A DNA stretch of 64,000 bases from Pyrocephalus nanus (GCA_038380795.1 CM076261.1:31149866-31213865); one strand, 5' to 3'; shown: positions 25,001 to 37,444, numbered from the stretch's first letter. The notes: generated by a model from the sequence alone, not told the origin. Program-made: numbers and translations.

Positions 25001-26044
25001 TTCCTGCTCTTAATTATCCTCAAATGGGTCCTATTTCTAGGGCTCTTGAGTTGCTGCAGGAAGAGCCTCTGCTAATAGGATGTCTGGGAGGACACCTCCC
25101 AGGATGAAGGCTTCCAAGAAGTATTTCTTAGCCTGTGAGGCAGCTGTGGAAGATGCTTCAGGACCAATGAGCAGCAGAACAGAAATTCCATTTGTGACTG
25201 TCAAGAACCAATGATCAAGAAACTTCTTATTTTCCCTATTAAAGTTTAATGAATAAAAACCAAGCTTTTGAGATCTTGAGTTCTAGCTTTTCATTGCTAG
25301 AACATTATTTTGATCAAATAAGCACTAAGAAATAATGGGTATTTTATCTTCCCTGCTTGGGTAATAAAGGGGGGAAAAAAAAGTAGTGAGAGAGAGCAAA
25401 CATATTGACTTGCATTGTAAAACACAGAATAAGCTTTCTGTCTTTCCACAACTTCTTGCTATAATTCTTTTCCACTTAAGTGGTTTACCTACAAACAAAC
25501 ATCCACCAGAACTATGCAACTCTGTAGGCAGGAGTGCTAGCAACCAGAATATTACATGTAAAGAAATCCCTCTTTGTGTGTCTGTGTGGAGGAACTGATG
25601 GGACATGCTATGCTGTGAAAAGTTAAACTGGAATATTAGATTCTGACTGTCTTTAAACAAATATAATCTCCTTGCTCTCTGCAAAAGCTTACTAGATTTC
25701 ACAGGCAGACAGAGGGTTCTCTTTGCTCCTGTTCCTTGCTGTAGTCTGTACTACAACAACAGCTGATGTAGTCTACACTGATCTCAGTATCACTTCAAAT
25801 GTCTAATAAATTCTAGTGGAAGGAACCATATTAAAAATATCTCAAGGATATCTTGCACATGCCGCAGTGTATATAGACCTAAACTGTGTTCCTAAAAGCT
25901 TTGGTCTACAGCAGATACTATGCTGGAAACTTTAGAAGCAGACAATCACTTTCTCACCCACAGGTGAGTACCCATGTGTTAAATGTATTAATTTTTGTTA
26001 CAAAATTTATTATGAAATTATAGTTTTGACTTTTCTCTCCCACA
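19056..26044. other. non-coding DNA, no gene seen
   Basis: Seven kilobases of AT-rich DNA with no supported gene. The longest frame is 131 codons on the minus strand (24387-24782), with no recognisable domain. The only local structure noted is a perfect short hairpin at 25084-25102, with arms CTGGGAGG and CCTCCCAG around ACA. Confidence 0.55.
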
Positions 26045-26150
26045 TAGAACCACAGAATTAGTTGTCTTAAAAAGGATCTCTGGAGGTCCCCTGGTCCAAT
26101 CTCCCATCTAGAGCAGGGTGAACTCAGATCAGGTTACTGGCACATACTGA
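26045..26150 (-). mobile_element. CR1 LINE 3' end fragment
   Basis: The plus strand starts AGAACCACAGAATTAG and continues with GGATCTCTGGAGGTC, CTGGTCCAATC and AGAGCAGGGTGAACTCAGATCAGG. This is the order found in inverted CR1 3' ends. Only about 100 bp is left. Confidence 0.7.
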
Positions 26151-29100
26151 AAAGCTATTATTTAACTACTTGTCTGTGAACAGAAATGTGTAATCTTGCC
26201 TACTGAACCCACAATAATTGCTGACTTACCAACCCTGAGCTGCTTTAGGGACAGCATGCTAAACTGGTCACTGAGTGGCAAGTAGCTGCTTTATTAGTGA
26301 TTACTTTAGTTAATTTATGAAGTTGTAGCTAATATTTAAAAAAAAAATCAAACAAAAGCCCTGAAAAAGACCTCAGCTCTGGTTCTATGAATACATGGTT
26401 TCCCTGAGGTGACACAGCAGAGGGGTACAAGTAACACTGTGTAATAAAGCCGAATGTGACAGCACTATACTGGCAGAGCCTTCTTGGGCAAAAACTATGC
26501 CCCTGTGGAATGTGTTGAATTATTTGCAAGCTCTTTCTGGAGCCAGCATATGGAAAAAACTGCAAGCCTTATGTTGAAAAGTTTTTTTTTCTTTCCCTTC
26601 TTGAGTATGGGATATGATTGTGAGTTTGGAAAGGCTTGCATCTGCGGGTCTGAAAGAGGGGAGACCTCTGTGTAGAGTCTGTGTAAAGCTGATTTTCACA
26701 ATGCCAAGTAGATGGCAGAGTGTAGTAAATACTAATAAAAAAGGCTTAGGAAATAGTTTAATCAAAGTTAGAGCTCCACTAATTATATTTGAGGCTACAC
26801 AGAGGGAGCCTGACACTGGATATATTTTTCAAACTGTTGGAAGAGAAAAAATTAATTACAGTCCCAGTCACAAGTTGAGGTCATTTATTTAAAGGGAAAC
26901 TGTGGTATGGTGCTTCATAATTTATATGGCTGGGTATGCTTTACATAGCTGAACTTGCACTGTGATATTTATTATGTTCTTAAAAGGAGACCATACTCCA
27001 AAGACATAAAATTAAAATTCTCTCATGGGACGTGGTGGCACTCTACACTGAAAGCAAGTAGACTGATTTCTTTTGCTGCTGTGCATCCTGGTGGCATTTT
27101 GAAAGCTGTTCAGTTCCATAATACAGGTATTGCATATGAGTTCCTGGTTTGGTCTAATAATGCGAAAGGCAGAGCAAAACATGGTTTGCTCAAAGTGCCA
27201 CAACTTGTGGAATGGTACAGACAGAACGTTGAGCTGCTCTTATTTTTATGCATCACTGGCAAATTCCTCCTGTAATAAGAACAAGTAAAGAGTGAACCTG
27301 CCTTAACTTGTGAGCTAGCCAAATTTGCCATCTTTTCTTATTTAGGTCTCTCAGTCTTGGGCTGAATTGCAACACAGATGAAGCAACCAGCCTTAGTAAC
27401 AGTGACCTTAGGTAAAGGAAGCAGCTTGTCTGAGGCAGACCATTTATTTTTGCTTGCATGTTCTGCAATTAGAAAGCTTAGGCAGCACTATCTAAGTAAA
27501 CTGGTGCAAAGTTTTTGGAATATAATGAAAATTGCTGGTGTGAGAATTCCTGATGGAAGGAACTACTTCAAACTCACCAATTGTACTGGAAAAATGAATG
27601 TGTCAGGATTGCAGGTTATAAAATTTCAACTGCAGGTAGTAACTACAGACATCATGTTTGTTACTGTGATCTCAACTGCCAGAGCCACAGAACTGTCAGG
27701 ATTCTTTAGGGAAAGTCCATGGAAAGACAAGAACAGGGCAGGAGTATCCTGCCCGCTGTCACAGCCTACTTTCATCAATGAGCTCACAGTTAAGAGTAGA
27801 TGTTTGTGGCTTTGTAAAAGGGTTAGTGGATTTGGGCTATCAAAAATCTTCACTGAAAATGAGAAAGGAAAGAAAGATCCTGCAAGTAGGATATCAAGTA
27901 GTAGACAAATAAGCATTTAGGGATGTGATGTTGCTATGTATTTCAGGCTTGCTTTTACGTTTCTCATCTGTTATTCTGCAACAGAGAAGTTGCTCACAGT
28001 AATAAAATTAATTTTTTTAAGCTGTTGTGTCATTTTGGAGGATATATGAAGAGGTTCTGACTTCTCAGCAGCTCAAAGGTGTGTTTGTTTTGATAGCAAT
28101 TTGCTCACAGTGTTTATCACAGTGCAATGACAGAAATTGGTTTGCCTATCAAACCTTTTAGGAGTGAGATCATATTCTGTCACCTGACTTGCATTAAACT
28201 AAAATGTTAATTCACATGTTTTGGAAAAGCACAAGGAACCAAAATTGCTAGTTACAGCATCCAGAGAGAATATTCACTGCGCTTAACTGAATCCATTCAT
28301 CTGTTGGGGTAGAGCTCATTGAGTGGAAAGAAGGAGAAGGTGGAGGCCAGCACAGAACGATTATTTTCCTCTCTTCACTTCCTCCCTCTTTTCTGTTAAA
28401 GAAGTTTGACATTTCAGTGTAGAACTGATTAAATTATTCCCAGAGTTTTAACATCTGTATCACTGAACCAGCTCCTGTGATTTGAGCAAGGAGGCTGAAA
28501 AAAACCCAACAACCTAATACAACTTCATAGTATTTATTTCACACAACCTGTTACTGGGAGACTGGGGAGAAAGCTGTAACAAGCTCTGTATTTACTGTAT
28601 ACCTTTATTGTGAATATTGGACAATGTTCTTGGATAGAGTGAAAGACGGTAATATGAGAAGCTAATTAAAAAGTTGTTTATTGGTTGTTCTCTAGTGCAG
28701 TTGCTTTAAAATTATTGTGGGAAGCGTGAAGGGGAAATTGAAATTCTGTTGCTTTGTTAAAAAGGGTTTTTTGATGCTTCATATTTTTATTATTATTAAA
28801 TCACTTATTGCCATTCACTTTCATCATAAATAGTTAAACAAATGGCTTCCTTCCGCAAAATTGAGCTGAGTTGAGCTGTCAATGATTGCTGAAAAATACA
28901 CTTTAGTAAAAGTAAAACACTAGACTAACTAAAAGCACTGACTTGAAGAAAAAAGCCTCGAAGTGACCAATCCTTGTATGGAGTAAAAATTCAAACTATC
29001 TTATTTGAATGTTCCTGTATAAGGAATGATTTTCCTGTGGTAAAATGCAACTGTAGAAGCACAGCTGGAAAACAGAGGGTTATGTATACAGCCCTGTATA

Positions 29101-29689
29101 TATTGGAATGGAAACTGAATGGAAATATTTATTTATTACTTTGTAAATTTATCAGATTTTAAACATATATTTTATGTTATCTACACTTGTAACAGCTCTG
29201 TGCTGATGTATCTGGGGAATGAAAGCTCCTAATTCATCATGGGTGTTTGAGACATCCTCAACTACCATGGCAGGTATGAGACTCCAGGGAAAATAAAGAT
29301 TCCCCCCCTCATTTTTTTGTGTACTTTAGGAAACAGAAAGCATTTCCTTTCCCTTTGATTAATCTCATAAAATATGATAAAGTAAGAAAATGAAATCTGA
29401 AAAGGAGAAATGAACAGGACATGAGTATAAATTCTTTGTAACTGGATGTTCAAATTCTTACTTTTGTGTTTTGGTGTTTTTTTCTTCTACCACAAAACAG
29501 GACACACTATTTTAGATGTGCTCTTGAAAATAGCAAATTAAAGGGAATAAATGATTCCGTTAGCCATTATGGTATGTAGTTGCTTTTCTTTGCTGCAAGG
29601 AAGGGCACACTGCTGTTTTTGACATGCTGTCTATCAACACACCTAGATTTTCTCTGCATAGATACTTTCTGGCTTATCAGCCCCTAACC
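26151..29689. other. no supported gene; run of open frames at 26.6-27.9 kb
   Basis: Three plus-strand frames follow each other: 26614-26892 (92 codons), 26955-27275 (106) and 27378-27920 (180). The last is one of the longest in the window. None shows a known domain, signal peptide or convincing membrane segment, and no strong splice signals link them. They could be chance, or decayed retroelement or lncRNA sequence. The rest of the block shows nothing. Confidence 0.35.
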
Positions 29690-30115
29690 TGTACTGTTGT
29701 GTGGGGTTATTCTATCCAATGTGCAGAGCTTGACACTTGCATTTGTTAAACGTCTCAAGCTTCACTGCCAGCAAAATTTTTCAAGCTTGTACAGGCTCCT
29801 GTGAGTAGCAGCCTTCTCCTGTGTATTGGTTGCTTCCAGTTTGGTATGATATACCTACTGAGAATGCTGACAGTGCACTCTGCCTCCACCATGGTTTTTA
29901 GCAATGACATCAAGCACTATTGACCATCATTCTCCAAGGGATGTCCCTGCTATGTGGCTGCCAGTGGACTTTGTTCAATAATCCTGTTGTCAACTGAAGT
30001 TTGATTGACTGGCCCATGGCTCTCAAGATTCTTTTGACACCCTTCCCTAAGATAAATACAACATTTGACTTTTACAGTATCGGGAATCTCCTCCAATCAC
30101 CATGACATTTTTTTG
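29690..30115 (-). mobile_element. CR1 LINE fragment, ORF2 end and 3' part
   Basis: On the plus strand the block order is that of inverted CR1: TTCTATCCAATGTGCAGAGC, TTGACACTTGCATTTGTTAA, the AGCTTGTACAGGCTCCTGTG segment, a TTTGGTATGATA block (CR1 usually TTTGGTGTCATC), CATCAAGCACTATTGACC, GGGATGTCCCTGCTA and CGGGAATCTCCTCCAATCAC. Small deletions break every frame. The CR1 3' terminus itself is absent, so this is an internal fragment. Confidence 0.7.
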
Positions 30116-32314
30116 AGTCTCTATAAAGTATAATTACACCAATACAAAGGTTTTATGATCCCCTTTGTAGAAATTTATGTCAACTTCTGCCATTGTTATA
30201 CTGCTAAAGGGCAGCAACAGATGGAGCAACTTGGTTGCCATTTCTTTCAGGAAAAGATGCTGGCAGAAGTAGAAAGGTAGAACTCTGAAGGGGTTTCTGG
30301 GTGGAAATATTAAAGTAGAAAAGCGTAGCTCTGGCATCATGGGTAGTTACAAACACTTTGTGTGTATGCCCGTAAACAAAAATAAGGAAAACATTGAATG
30401 CTGATGAGGTTTTTTGTTGTTTGGGGGTTTTATTATTTGTTTATAAATGTTTCAGTAATTGCAAGCGAGTGTTAAATAACTGACTGAGCACTTAAATGGT
30501 GTTTTAGTCCTTTGCAATTGCAAGTGTGAGGCAGACAAAGTGTATGTAAGACACTTCTCTGTGTTCCTCTGCATGGCTTGAGTGTCAAAACAAAGGTGTT
30601 CTGGGTGCTTTTTAGAGAATGTGCATTAGGAAAATGTCATGCCTTGTCCTGTCTGGGAAATGCGGAGCTTTTCAGCTGCAGCAGGAGCAACATAATCTCA
30701 ATGAGTTAGAGTGTGGCTTAGCTTGGTTTGGCTTAGAAGGTTGTCTGATGCAATTTGATATTCCATAAAATTTCAGCAGGATATACTAGCTGTATTTCTC
30801 TTTGCCTTTTGATTTAGAACATGTACAAAGAGATCTAACTCTGTAGATGTTGTAATGCTAAGTTTTAAATTAGTTATCTTGGAAATGATGCTTGAACCAT
30901 GCTATAGAGTTTGTGAGGACAGAACAAGTAATTGTTAATGTCTAACTGAATTTTACTCAAGCTGATTTTAAAACAGAGAATGCTATATCATGTTCACACT
31001 GAAGTTTGAGAACTGGAAAGGCTTCCAGATGGATTTGGTTCTGTAAGATACTAGGAAAACATGGGGGATCCAACACTACAAGGAAAAACACAAGCAACTT
31101 GTTATTGCAGGCTATGTCACTGGGCCTTACTAAAGTCCTCCCTTTGAAAGGAAGTGGCTGAACAACAGTAGCTGGCTATTATGCTGTCATTTGTCAAGAA
31201 GATGCACTGATTTAGGACAAATAGCAAGTTTATAGGCATTTTCCCAATCGGATTAAAATATTCTATTTGTTTTGTTTGGTTGTTTTTTGAAGGAACAACC
31301 AAAATAACCTGCCCTTGAATACGTGAATGTGGGTAGTGATTCTGTCCTGAACTGCGACAAGGGATCCAGTCTATCTATTCAATTTCTAACTTCTGTGAGA
31401 AAAGATAAGCTAAAAATGTGGCATAGAGCAGATTGAATCAACACACCATGGCATTATAATGACTTGAAAATCTGATGCCAGTCTGCTTGTAAATTCAGGA
31501 CAGCAGGAGCTGTGCATGGTTTATTGACAAATAATAAGATCATTTAGCCAAGGCGTATATCATGTTACAGCATGAGACCTAGGTATATTGTGCCAAAAGC
31601 AAAATTTACAGAGAAGCAAAGCTACAAAACTGCTGCTTCCAAAGCACATGCTGGGAAGGCTTTCTGTCAGGATTAGGTATGTAATGATGTGCTCATATTC
31701 TTCAAGACTAGGGCAAAAAAGCAGGAGGTGTACTTACGTTGAATAGAGCTGCACATTTGTAGTGGGATCTGGCATGGTACTTGTCACTGCCATTAGAAAA
31801 ACTAACTGAGCTTGTGTCTCTGTTCCTTTTTAACGCAGGTAACAGCAATGCATACAATCTTATGCTTCTGTTTATTGTTCTTCTGGTGTTGTATTTCCTC
31901 TACTCAATTAACAGCAGAGGTTGTGGGTCAGGCAGTCAATACAAATAACACAGAGCTATATTAAGTGTGTATTCAAAGACATGAGGAGTTGGCCTAAGAC
32001 TCTAAGAGTCAAAGCCATTTGTCTAACCATTAGGTATAGCACATATTTCTAATATTTTTATTTGCCTTGCTAGGGAAGGCTTGAGGCGTTTGTATTTTGC
32101 TTTCAGATGTGTCAGGAATACTTCAGTTACTGTACTGTTTTACTTCTGTGACATACATGTTCTGTGTTCTTTGAGAAACTGGTCAGCCTTGTTGGCTGAG
32201 CTCCCACTCTTGTATTTGAGAAAGCATGGCTTCTGATGTGAGTCCTCTTGACTTGCTTTGATATCATTAAGTAAGATGGACAGTGCTATTAGTCATTGGG
32301 TTTATTTTTAGGCA
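30116..32314. other. non-coding DNA, no gene seen
   Basis: No gene or repeat family was recognised. A small G- and T-rich patch lies at 30409-30442. Confidence 0.55.
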
Positions 32315-32404
32315 GTCTGGTGAGGAGCAGGGAGTTGGACTACCATAATCCTTATGGGTGCCTTTCAACTCGCAATACTCTATACGATTCTACAATTCTA
32401 TTGA
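32315..32404 (+). mobile_element. CR1 LINE 3' terminus
   Basis: GAGCAGGGAGTTGGACTA, then GGGTGCCTTTCAACTC and a terminal run ACGATTCTACAATTCTAT. This is the plus-strand CR1 3' end, including its short ATTCTA-type tail units. Only about 90 bp is present, which is a very 5' truncated insertion. Confidence 0.8.
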
Positions 32405-34440
32405 ATTCACTAAGGATACTTAATTTTGCTGTCACTAGTGTTTCTGTGTTTACATCTTTTGTAGAGATATACATAACTCTGGCTGGTCAGAAAAGTAAAT
32501 ATATCCTTGTATACACTGTGCTCTATATAGCAATTATATGTGAAAAAACATTGCAAACCTTCTTGTATCAATATTCCCTTAACATATTTTGAAACTCTTT
32601 CTGTGATGAGTATGTCTTTAAATTTTTGATATAGCCCCATAACGGTTGGCCTGTCTACTTCTTAATTTGATACTGCTTTAATATAGTCAAGCTTTTTTCA
32701 AAAATTGTAATTGACTCTTCAGTGCTGAAGATTCTGTGATGCTGAAAATGCCCCCAGTAAGGAAAAGCACAGGTGTTGTGTTACAGAAGTGTACGTGTCA
32801 GCAGGGGGCAGGTGGGTCCGTCTGCATCTGTTCTGAGATCTGCAGAACAAGCCAAAGGCTTGGTCAGAGAGGCTCAGCGACCAGACATCCCTGTCAACTC
32901 TCCCTGTAAGCTGCCCAGTCAAAACTGGTGCTCTGCAAAGCCAAGTTGAGTGCCTACAGATTCATCAGCTGAATAACAGGTCTATATGTGAGCAACTACC
33001 CACATCAGCTCACAGCTAATCTTTATTATGAAACAATACAACTGACTTTGGTCCCACCAGACCTCAGGTGGTTTTCTAGGATGACAACTTTAACTTCCCT
33101 GCCATGGGAGCACGAAGCATGGTGTTCCCTCGGGAGACAGTTGATGTTTGGCCAATTTGTGGTTTCAAAATCTGGAGTACTTAAATCACACAACTAGAAC
33201 AACGAGAACTGTTGCTTCTTTCAGTCTCATGATTGCTAATGAAAATTGAGGCTATGTAGGTACCACACCGTACATTGCTGTTGGGATGCATCTGAATTTT
33301 GTTTTATTTAAAGGGTACAAAAAGTATTGAAAGTGCAATGCTAGTCGTCACAACTGTTGAAAGAGTCACTGTTGGATGGAGTGATAAAGGTGAAGATATA
33401 AAACCAGAAAGGCTCCAAAGCACAAACTAACCCCTCTGGTGTTCAAAAGACTGAAAATTTTCTCTTATGATTGTACCAGACGCACAAAATAAATGGCTCA
33501 ACTTAAGGATTTTTTTTAAAACTTGTTGCGAGCTTGCTTTGATCATCAAAGAACAGAGTCAATATGCAGTTATGAGAAACTTAATGGTTCTACTGTGTTT
33601 GATTTGAGACTGTAGATGTGTCTTCTCATGTCATGTATAAAGACAAGCCATCTCTGCAGAATGCATCCACTAAGGATTTACTTAACTGGCCACTGGATGC
33701 CAGTATTGCTCTGCAGAAACTGGCTGTGGGAGTTTATTTTTCTGACTAATACTGCAATGGCTGCTCCAGTGTCAGAAGCATTTTATCACTTGTTTTCAAA
33801 ACTGGGCTAAAGGGTGGGTAAATTACTAGAATGAAATATACACTTCATTTTACTTCTTTGAGAGGATGAATACAGGGGATTTGTTGATTTATATTTGACC
33901 TGTATTTAAACACATGAGATTTTATAATCATCTATAGCAGAATACTTTGTAACTTTAATAACATCATCTTTGCAGGTGGTCCTTTTAAAATTTCATTACT
34001 CTTTTCTGAAGCTGGCCTTTGATGCTTTGAAATAGCTTGCAAAAGGGAGTTTTCTTTGCTAACTCAAAATACTCAAAATCAGAACTGAAAATCCTGATAC
34101 TGACCAAACAAATCCATAACACCTGTGGCAATTTTAAAAGTCCTGTAGTTGTGGGTAGAATACTAGGATGTGTAGGACTTCTGAATTTGAAGACAGTGGC
34201 TTCTGTCCTTACGTCTAGGAGTTCATACTTGATGGCACAGTGGAGAGAGAAGTTTATTCATTGTTAAGATGTTTGTCAAGGAGAGGCTTCTAATCTTTGA
34301 ATGTCGATCACATGCTTAATTGAGGATTTGGATTGTGTATTGTTTTGTTGTTGGGGTTTTTTGTTTGGTTGTTTTTTAAGAGATGTCTTGTTCTATTGAA
34401 GGCTCAGAAATTATGAAGTTGCCAACTTGGTCACTATTAC
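32405..34440. other. non-coding DNA, no gene seen
   Basis: No supported gene or repeat. A GT-rich patch lies at 34339-34378. Confidence 0.5.
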
Positions 34441-34462
34441 CATGAAGATTAGTGTGCAGAAT

Positions 34463-34662
34463 ACTCAAAGAAGCACACCCCTCTTTACCTTATGCTATAG
34501 GTTCATTCAATAAGGAGATACTGGATTTGGCAAACCTAACTGCCATATTGAAACACTTGAGTAGGAAAATATACTTTCTCTGTTTCATGTCAGTCCAACA
34601 TACCATCTCATGTGCTGGAGCTAGCATAGAAAATCATTACATCCAAGAGATGCAGCCTCTGG
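34463..34662 (+). other. exon-like open segment, weak
   Basis: This stretch stays open in one frame. It follows an AG that could be an acceptor (GTGTGCAG) and ends at a strong donor shape, CTCTGG|GTAAGT, near 34663. The predicted C-terminal part is ASIENHYIQEMQPLG. The reading phase does not join to the exon-like segment at 36423 without another exon. No protein family was recognised. It may be chance. Confidence 0.18.
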
Positions 34663-35066
34663 GTAAGTAATCAGTGGATGAAGTGATAACAGTGGTGACT
34701 TCATTATTTGGCCTTAACCTTGCCATGTTTTACTTTGTTCCTAGAAAAAGTAACAGCTTTTCCCTTTAACTGTGCCTTAAAGAAAATATTAATCTGGAAA
34801 GAGCTGGGTTTAGTACTATGAGAGAGGAAAATCACTTCTTCAAAGTTTTGTTAGCTGATATGGAGAAATGAACAGGAATTTCTGTAAGATCCTGCTGCTG
34901 TAGGGAAAGTGAGAGGTTTTTCAATAGCAGGATCCATTTGTTGTATTTTAAAGGAAGGTTTACAAAAAGAAGCTTGTGAGACACTAGGCTGACTTTAATC
35001 AGGGTTACCATGCTGCTTAGCTGTCCACCTTTAGATCACAGGAGGATGGCAGTGATTTGGAGATTG
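34663..35066. other. non-coding DNA, no gene seen
   Basis: Nothing was recognised before the CR1 fragment that follows. Confidence 0.5.
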
Positions 35067-35331
35067 AATCATAGAATCTTAAGGGGTTGGAATTGACCTT
35101 AAAGATCGTTTAGTTCCAACACTCCCTGCCATGTGTAGGGACACGTCTCTCTAGACCAGATTGCTCAAGGCTTTATCCTACCTGGTTTTGAACATTGTCA
35201 AGGCTGGGGCACCCACAAATTCCCAGGGCAACCTGTTCCAATGTCTAACCACCCTCACAGAGGAAAATGTCTCCCTAATATCTAACCTAAACTTCCTCTC
35301 TTTCAATTTGTACCCATTACTCTTTGTCCTA
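35067..35331 (-). mobile_element. CR1 LINE 3' end, about 265 bp
   Basis: This is a clear inverted CR1 3' end. The plus strand begins AATCATAGAATCTTAAG, then GGTTGGAATTGACCTTAAAG, CCAACACTCCCTGCCATG, the CTAGACCAGATTGCTCAAGG block, GGGCAACCTGTTCCAATG, CCACCCTCACAG, CCTAATATCTAACCTAAAC and a closing ACCCATTACTCTTTGTCCT. It is one of the best preserved and probably youngest CR1 pieces in the window. Confidence 0.93.
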
Positions 35332-35759
35332 AAATAATAATAAGCTGGATGTCTCAAACATTGTCTTCTTCATTAGCCAGGTACTTGTTATTCTAAAAGT
35401 GTAGTGCTCATTATAACTCGCTCAGTCTGAGGGGTCTTAAGGACCTTCCCCCTCTGGGAGGTGTGGCTGCCAAGGTTCATGGCCAGATTAGGGATGGTGA
35501 GGCTGAACACGGCCTGGATGCGATCCTGTCTTCTTAACTGCAGCCCTGGCAGTAGGAGCCACAAGTTCCCATCGGATGGGCGTGGTGACTGGCTCCTGCT
35601 CACAGCAAGAGGCTGAGCTCTGAGCCCAGAGTTTGCAGGAGCCGGGAGTGGTAGAGACAGAGTTCTGCTTGGGGCAAAGCAGTAGCAGAGCTCTGGGGAC
35701 AGGATTTGAGGAGCAGTATTGATTATCCTAACATAAATTGCTTGTCAGCAGAATTGGCT
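35332..35759. other. GC-richer sequence of unknown origin
   Basis: Between the CR1 copy and the candidate LTR lies about 320 bp (35400-35720) of GC-richer DNA with GGAGGTGTGGCTGCC and GCAGGAGCCGGGAG words. It may belong to the same retroviral remnant as the LTR-like segment, but no coding motif was seen. Confidence 0.35.
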
Positions 35760-36298
35760 TGTTAAGGTTTAGGGCTTGACATGCTTTAAAGATCCCAGAC
35801 CCAGAGGGAGGTTAACAAAGCTTAGGAAGAAGAATGCTACTGATAGTTGGACACAAAGAATGCAGAATGTACAGACCATAAGGATGTTTGGCAAAAACAC
35901 TTGAGATCAGAAAAACTAACTAAACTAACTCAGCAACTGTGTTGGAATCAGTTCCAACTGGGTAAAAGGTAATTCTGGCAGTGGGAGATCACATCCACCA
36001 AATGACTTCTGACTCAAATGAAAGACCCCTGATCATGCACAGTAACTGATAGTGACTTAAATAATATCTTGCACAATCAGCCTTTATATAAGTAGCCAAT
36101 AGTAGAGTAGTAAACACTGAATGTTTATTAGACAGGCTGAATGTATAAGATTAACAGCTTGTAAATAATGATTTTCTTTTCTGCTTGGGGTGCTGGCTTT
36201 GGGGATTTACCAACCAGCACCCATCTATGCCCAAATATGAAATAAACCATAACCCATGTACTGCACACCGGATAACGAATCCTGATTTTTGGACAGCA
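35760..36298 (+). mobile_element. candidate endogenous retrovirus LTR
   Basis: The segment starts TGTTAAGG and ends ACAGCA, giving the TG...CA ends of retroviral LTRs and a length of about 540 bp. Inside, a TATA-like TTTATATAAG at 36083-36092 precedes an AATAAA at 36241-36246 by about 155 bp, as expected for a U3-R layout. After it, a TGG-led TGGTGATCCAGATGGGA (36305-36321) could be a primer-binding site, set back by six bases. No second LTR copy and no gag, pol or env were recognised, so it would be a solo or heavily deleted element. The family is unknown. Confidence 0.4.
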
Positions 36299-36422
36299 GT
36301 TTTCTGGTGATCCAGATGGGAAAAGCCTAGGAGGCCTCACCCAGTCCAGCTGTCTACCTGAAGTGAAGGGGTTCAGTTAAACAGATTCCAGTGCTCACTG
36401 ACTTTTTGTCTGGGGACTCTAG
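36299..36422. other. possible retroviral leader
   Basis: This contains the TGG-led segment described under the LTR candidate, then about 100 bp without features up to a possible splice acceptor, TGTCTGGGGACTCTAG. Confidence 0.3.
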
Positions 36423-36556
36423 ACAACCTATCCCATGCACATATCCTGTGATGCCTCCAGGATGGAGCTATAAAAAGGAGGTGCTTTACCCTATGGAGCA
36501 TAGAGCGTGGGCCCAACGTGTACAGGATAAATGTCAAACTGCTGAAGATCAAAAAC
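36423..36556 (+). other. exon-like open segment 1
   Basis: The segment lies between a possible acceptor (GGGGACTCTAG, after a T-rich TTTTTGTC) and a strong donor, AAAAAC|GTAAGT. It is open for 44 codons and reads PVMPPGWSYKKEVLYPMEH before a charged AWAQRVQDKCQTAEDQK end. This looks more like real protein than neighbouring frames. It starts with one base and ends with one base of a split codon. A direct join to 37329 would break the frame, so an unseen exon would be needed. It starts about 125 bp after the candidate LTR, so it could instead be retroviral leader or gag remnant. I recognise no family. Confidence 0.25.
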
Positions 36557-37328
36557 GTAAGTTCTTCTATAAAAGCAATATAATGATTTTCTGAAACCAT
36601 TTAAAGTTTAAGTTGGTTCCTAACCTGCATGGATTTGGGGCAAGGAGAATATTCTAACCAATATGTGTGTAAAACAATTTGTGGAATTTTTACACATTTG
36701 CTTTCAAAATAAGTTTTAGTTAAAAGTTTTAGAAGTTTTCCTTGCTGTGTGTGATTTATTTATTTATTTTTAGAGAGCAGAGCAGTTAAAAAAAAATCTA
36801 AGAAGTCCACAGAATGCACTGGAGAATAGACATTCTTGTTTATTTTTTTCTTACTGTCATTTAAGATTCAGACAAAGCTAAACAACAGAAGGAAATATTA
36901 CTTTAAACAAAATGCAGTGGTTTGGTTCATGACATGTTTCTTTCTTTTTCAAACAATTTCTGTTCAAATAATTCTGTTCTTGTCTGGCAGTAGACAAAAA
37001 TATACATTTCTGAAGGACCGATCACTAGCTCATCCATCCATCTCTGCTAAAACTCCCAAAAACTAGAAACCATTCACATATGCCCCAGGACCCTGCAGTT
37101 AGATCACAGAAACTAAAGGCTCTATTTGACCATGTACTAGACATTTATTTTTTTTCTCTTTGCAAGCCATTTCCCCAGAGAATTGAGCATCAGGATTCTT
37201 TGGCTGCGCTGATCACCACTTTAGCCAAAAACTTGTTCTGGCATCAGTCAAAACACAAATAGTAAAAAAAAAGCAATGAAAACTTTGTTTGGATAATAAA
37301 GGGTCAAATTTAATCTTTTGAAATGCAG
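36557..37328. other. possible intron
   Basis: AT-rich DNA between two exon-like segments. One acceptor-like TTTATTTTTAG near 36764-36774 is followed by a short lysine-rich frame that stops at TAG near 36827-36829 and could be an alternative terminal exon. A 60-codon frame at 37080-37262 has no domain. Confidence 0.3.
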
Positions 37329-37444
37329 GATGCAAAGGCTGCTATTTATGACCCTCTAAGCATGAGAGCTCGAGAAATTCTGCAACACTTCAAAGGACTT
37401 GGAGGTGGTCGACTTGGGGATAAAATGTCTTCAAGGACTAGAAG
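37329..37444 (+). other. exon-like open segment 2
   Basis: After a T-rich stretch and GAAATGCAG, the frame runs open for 38 codons to a donor shape AGAAG|GTATTG. It reads DAKAAIYDPLSMRAREILQH, followed by a glycine-rich loop and a basic end (GDKMSSRTRR). The mix of an amphipathic helix and a GLGGGRLGD turn is protein-like. The start is in phase 0 and the end leaves two bases. I cannot assign it to a gene. It could also be old retroelement coding sequence. Confidence 0.28.

Noticed and set aside
25084..25102. Perfect hairpin with 8-bp arms and 3-base loop, considered as a terminator or miRNA precursor
   Set aside because: Too short for a miRNA hairpin, and intrinsic terminators do not apply in a vertebrate genome. 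Hairpins of this size are common by chance.
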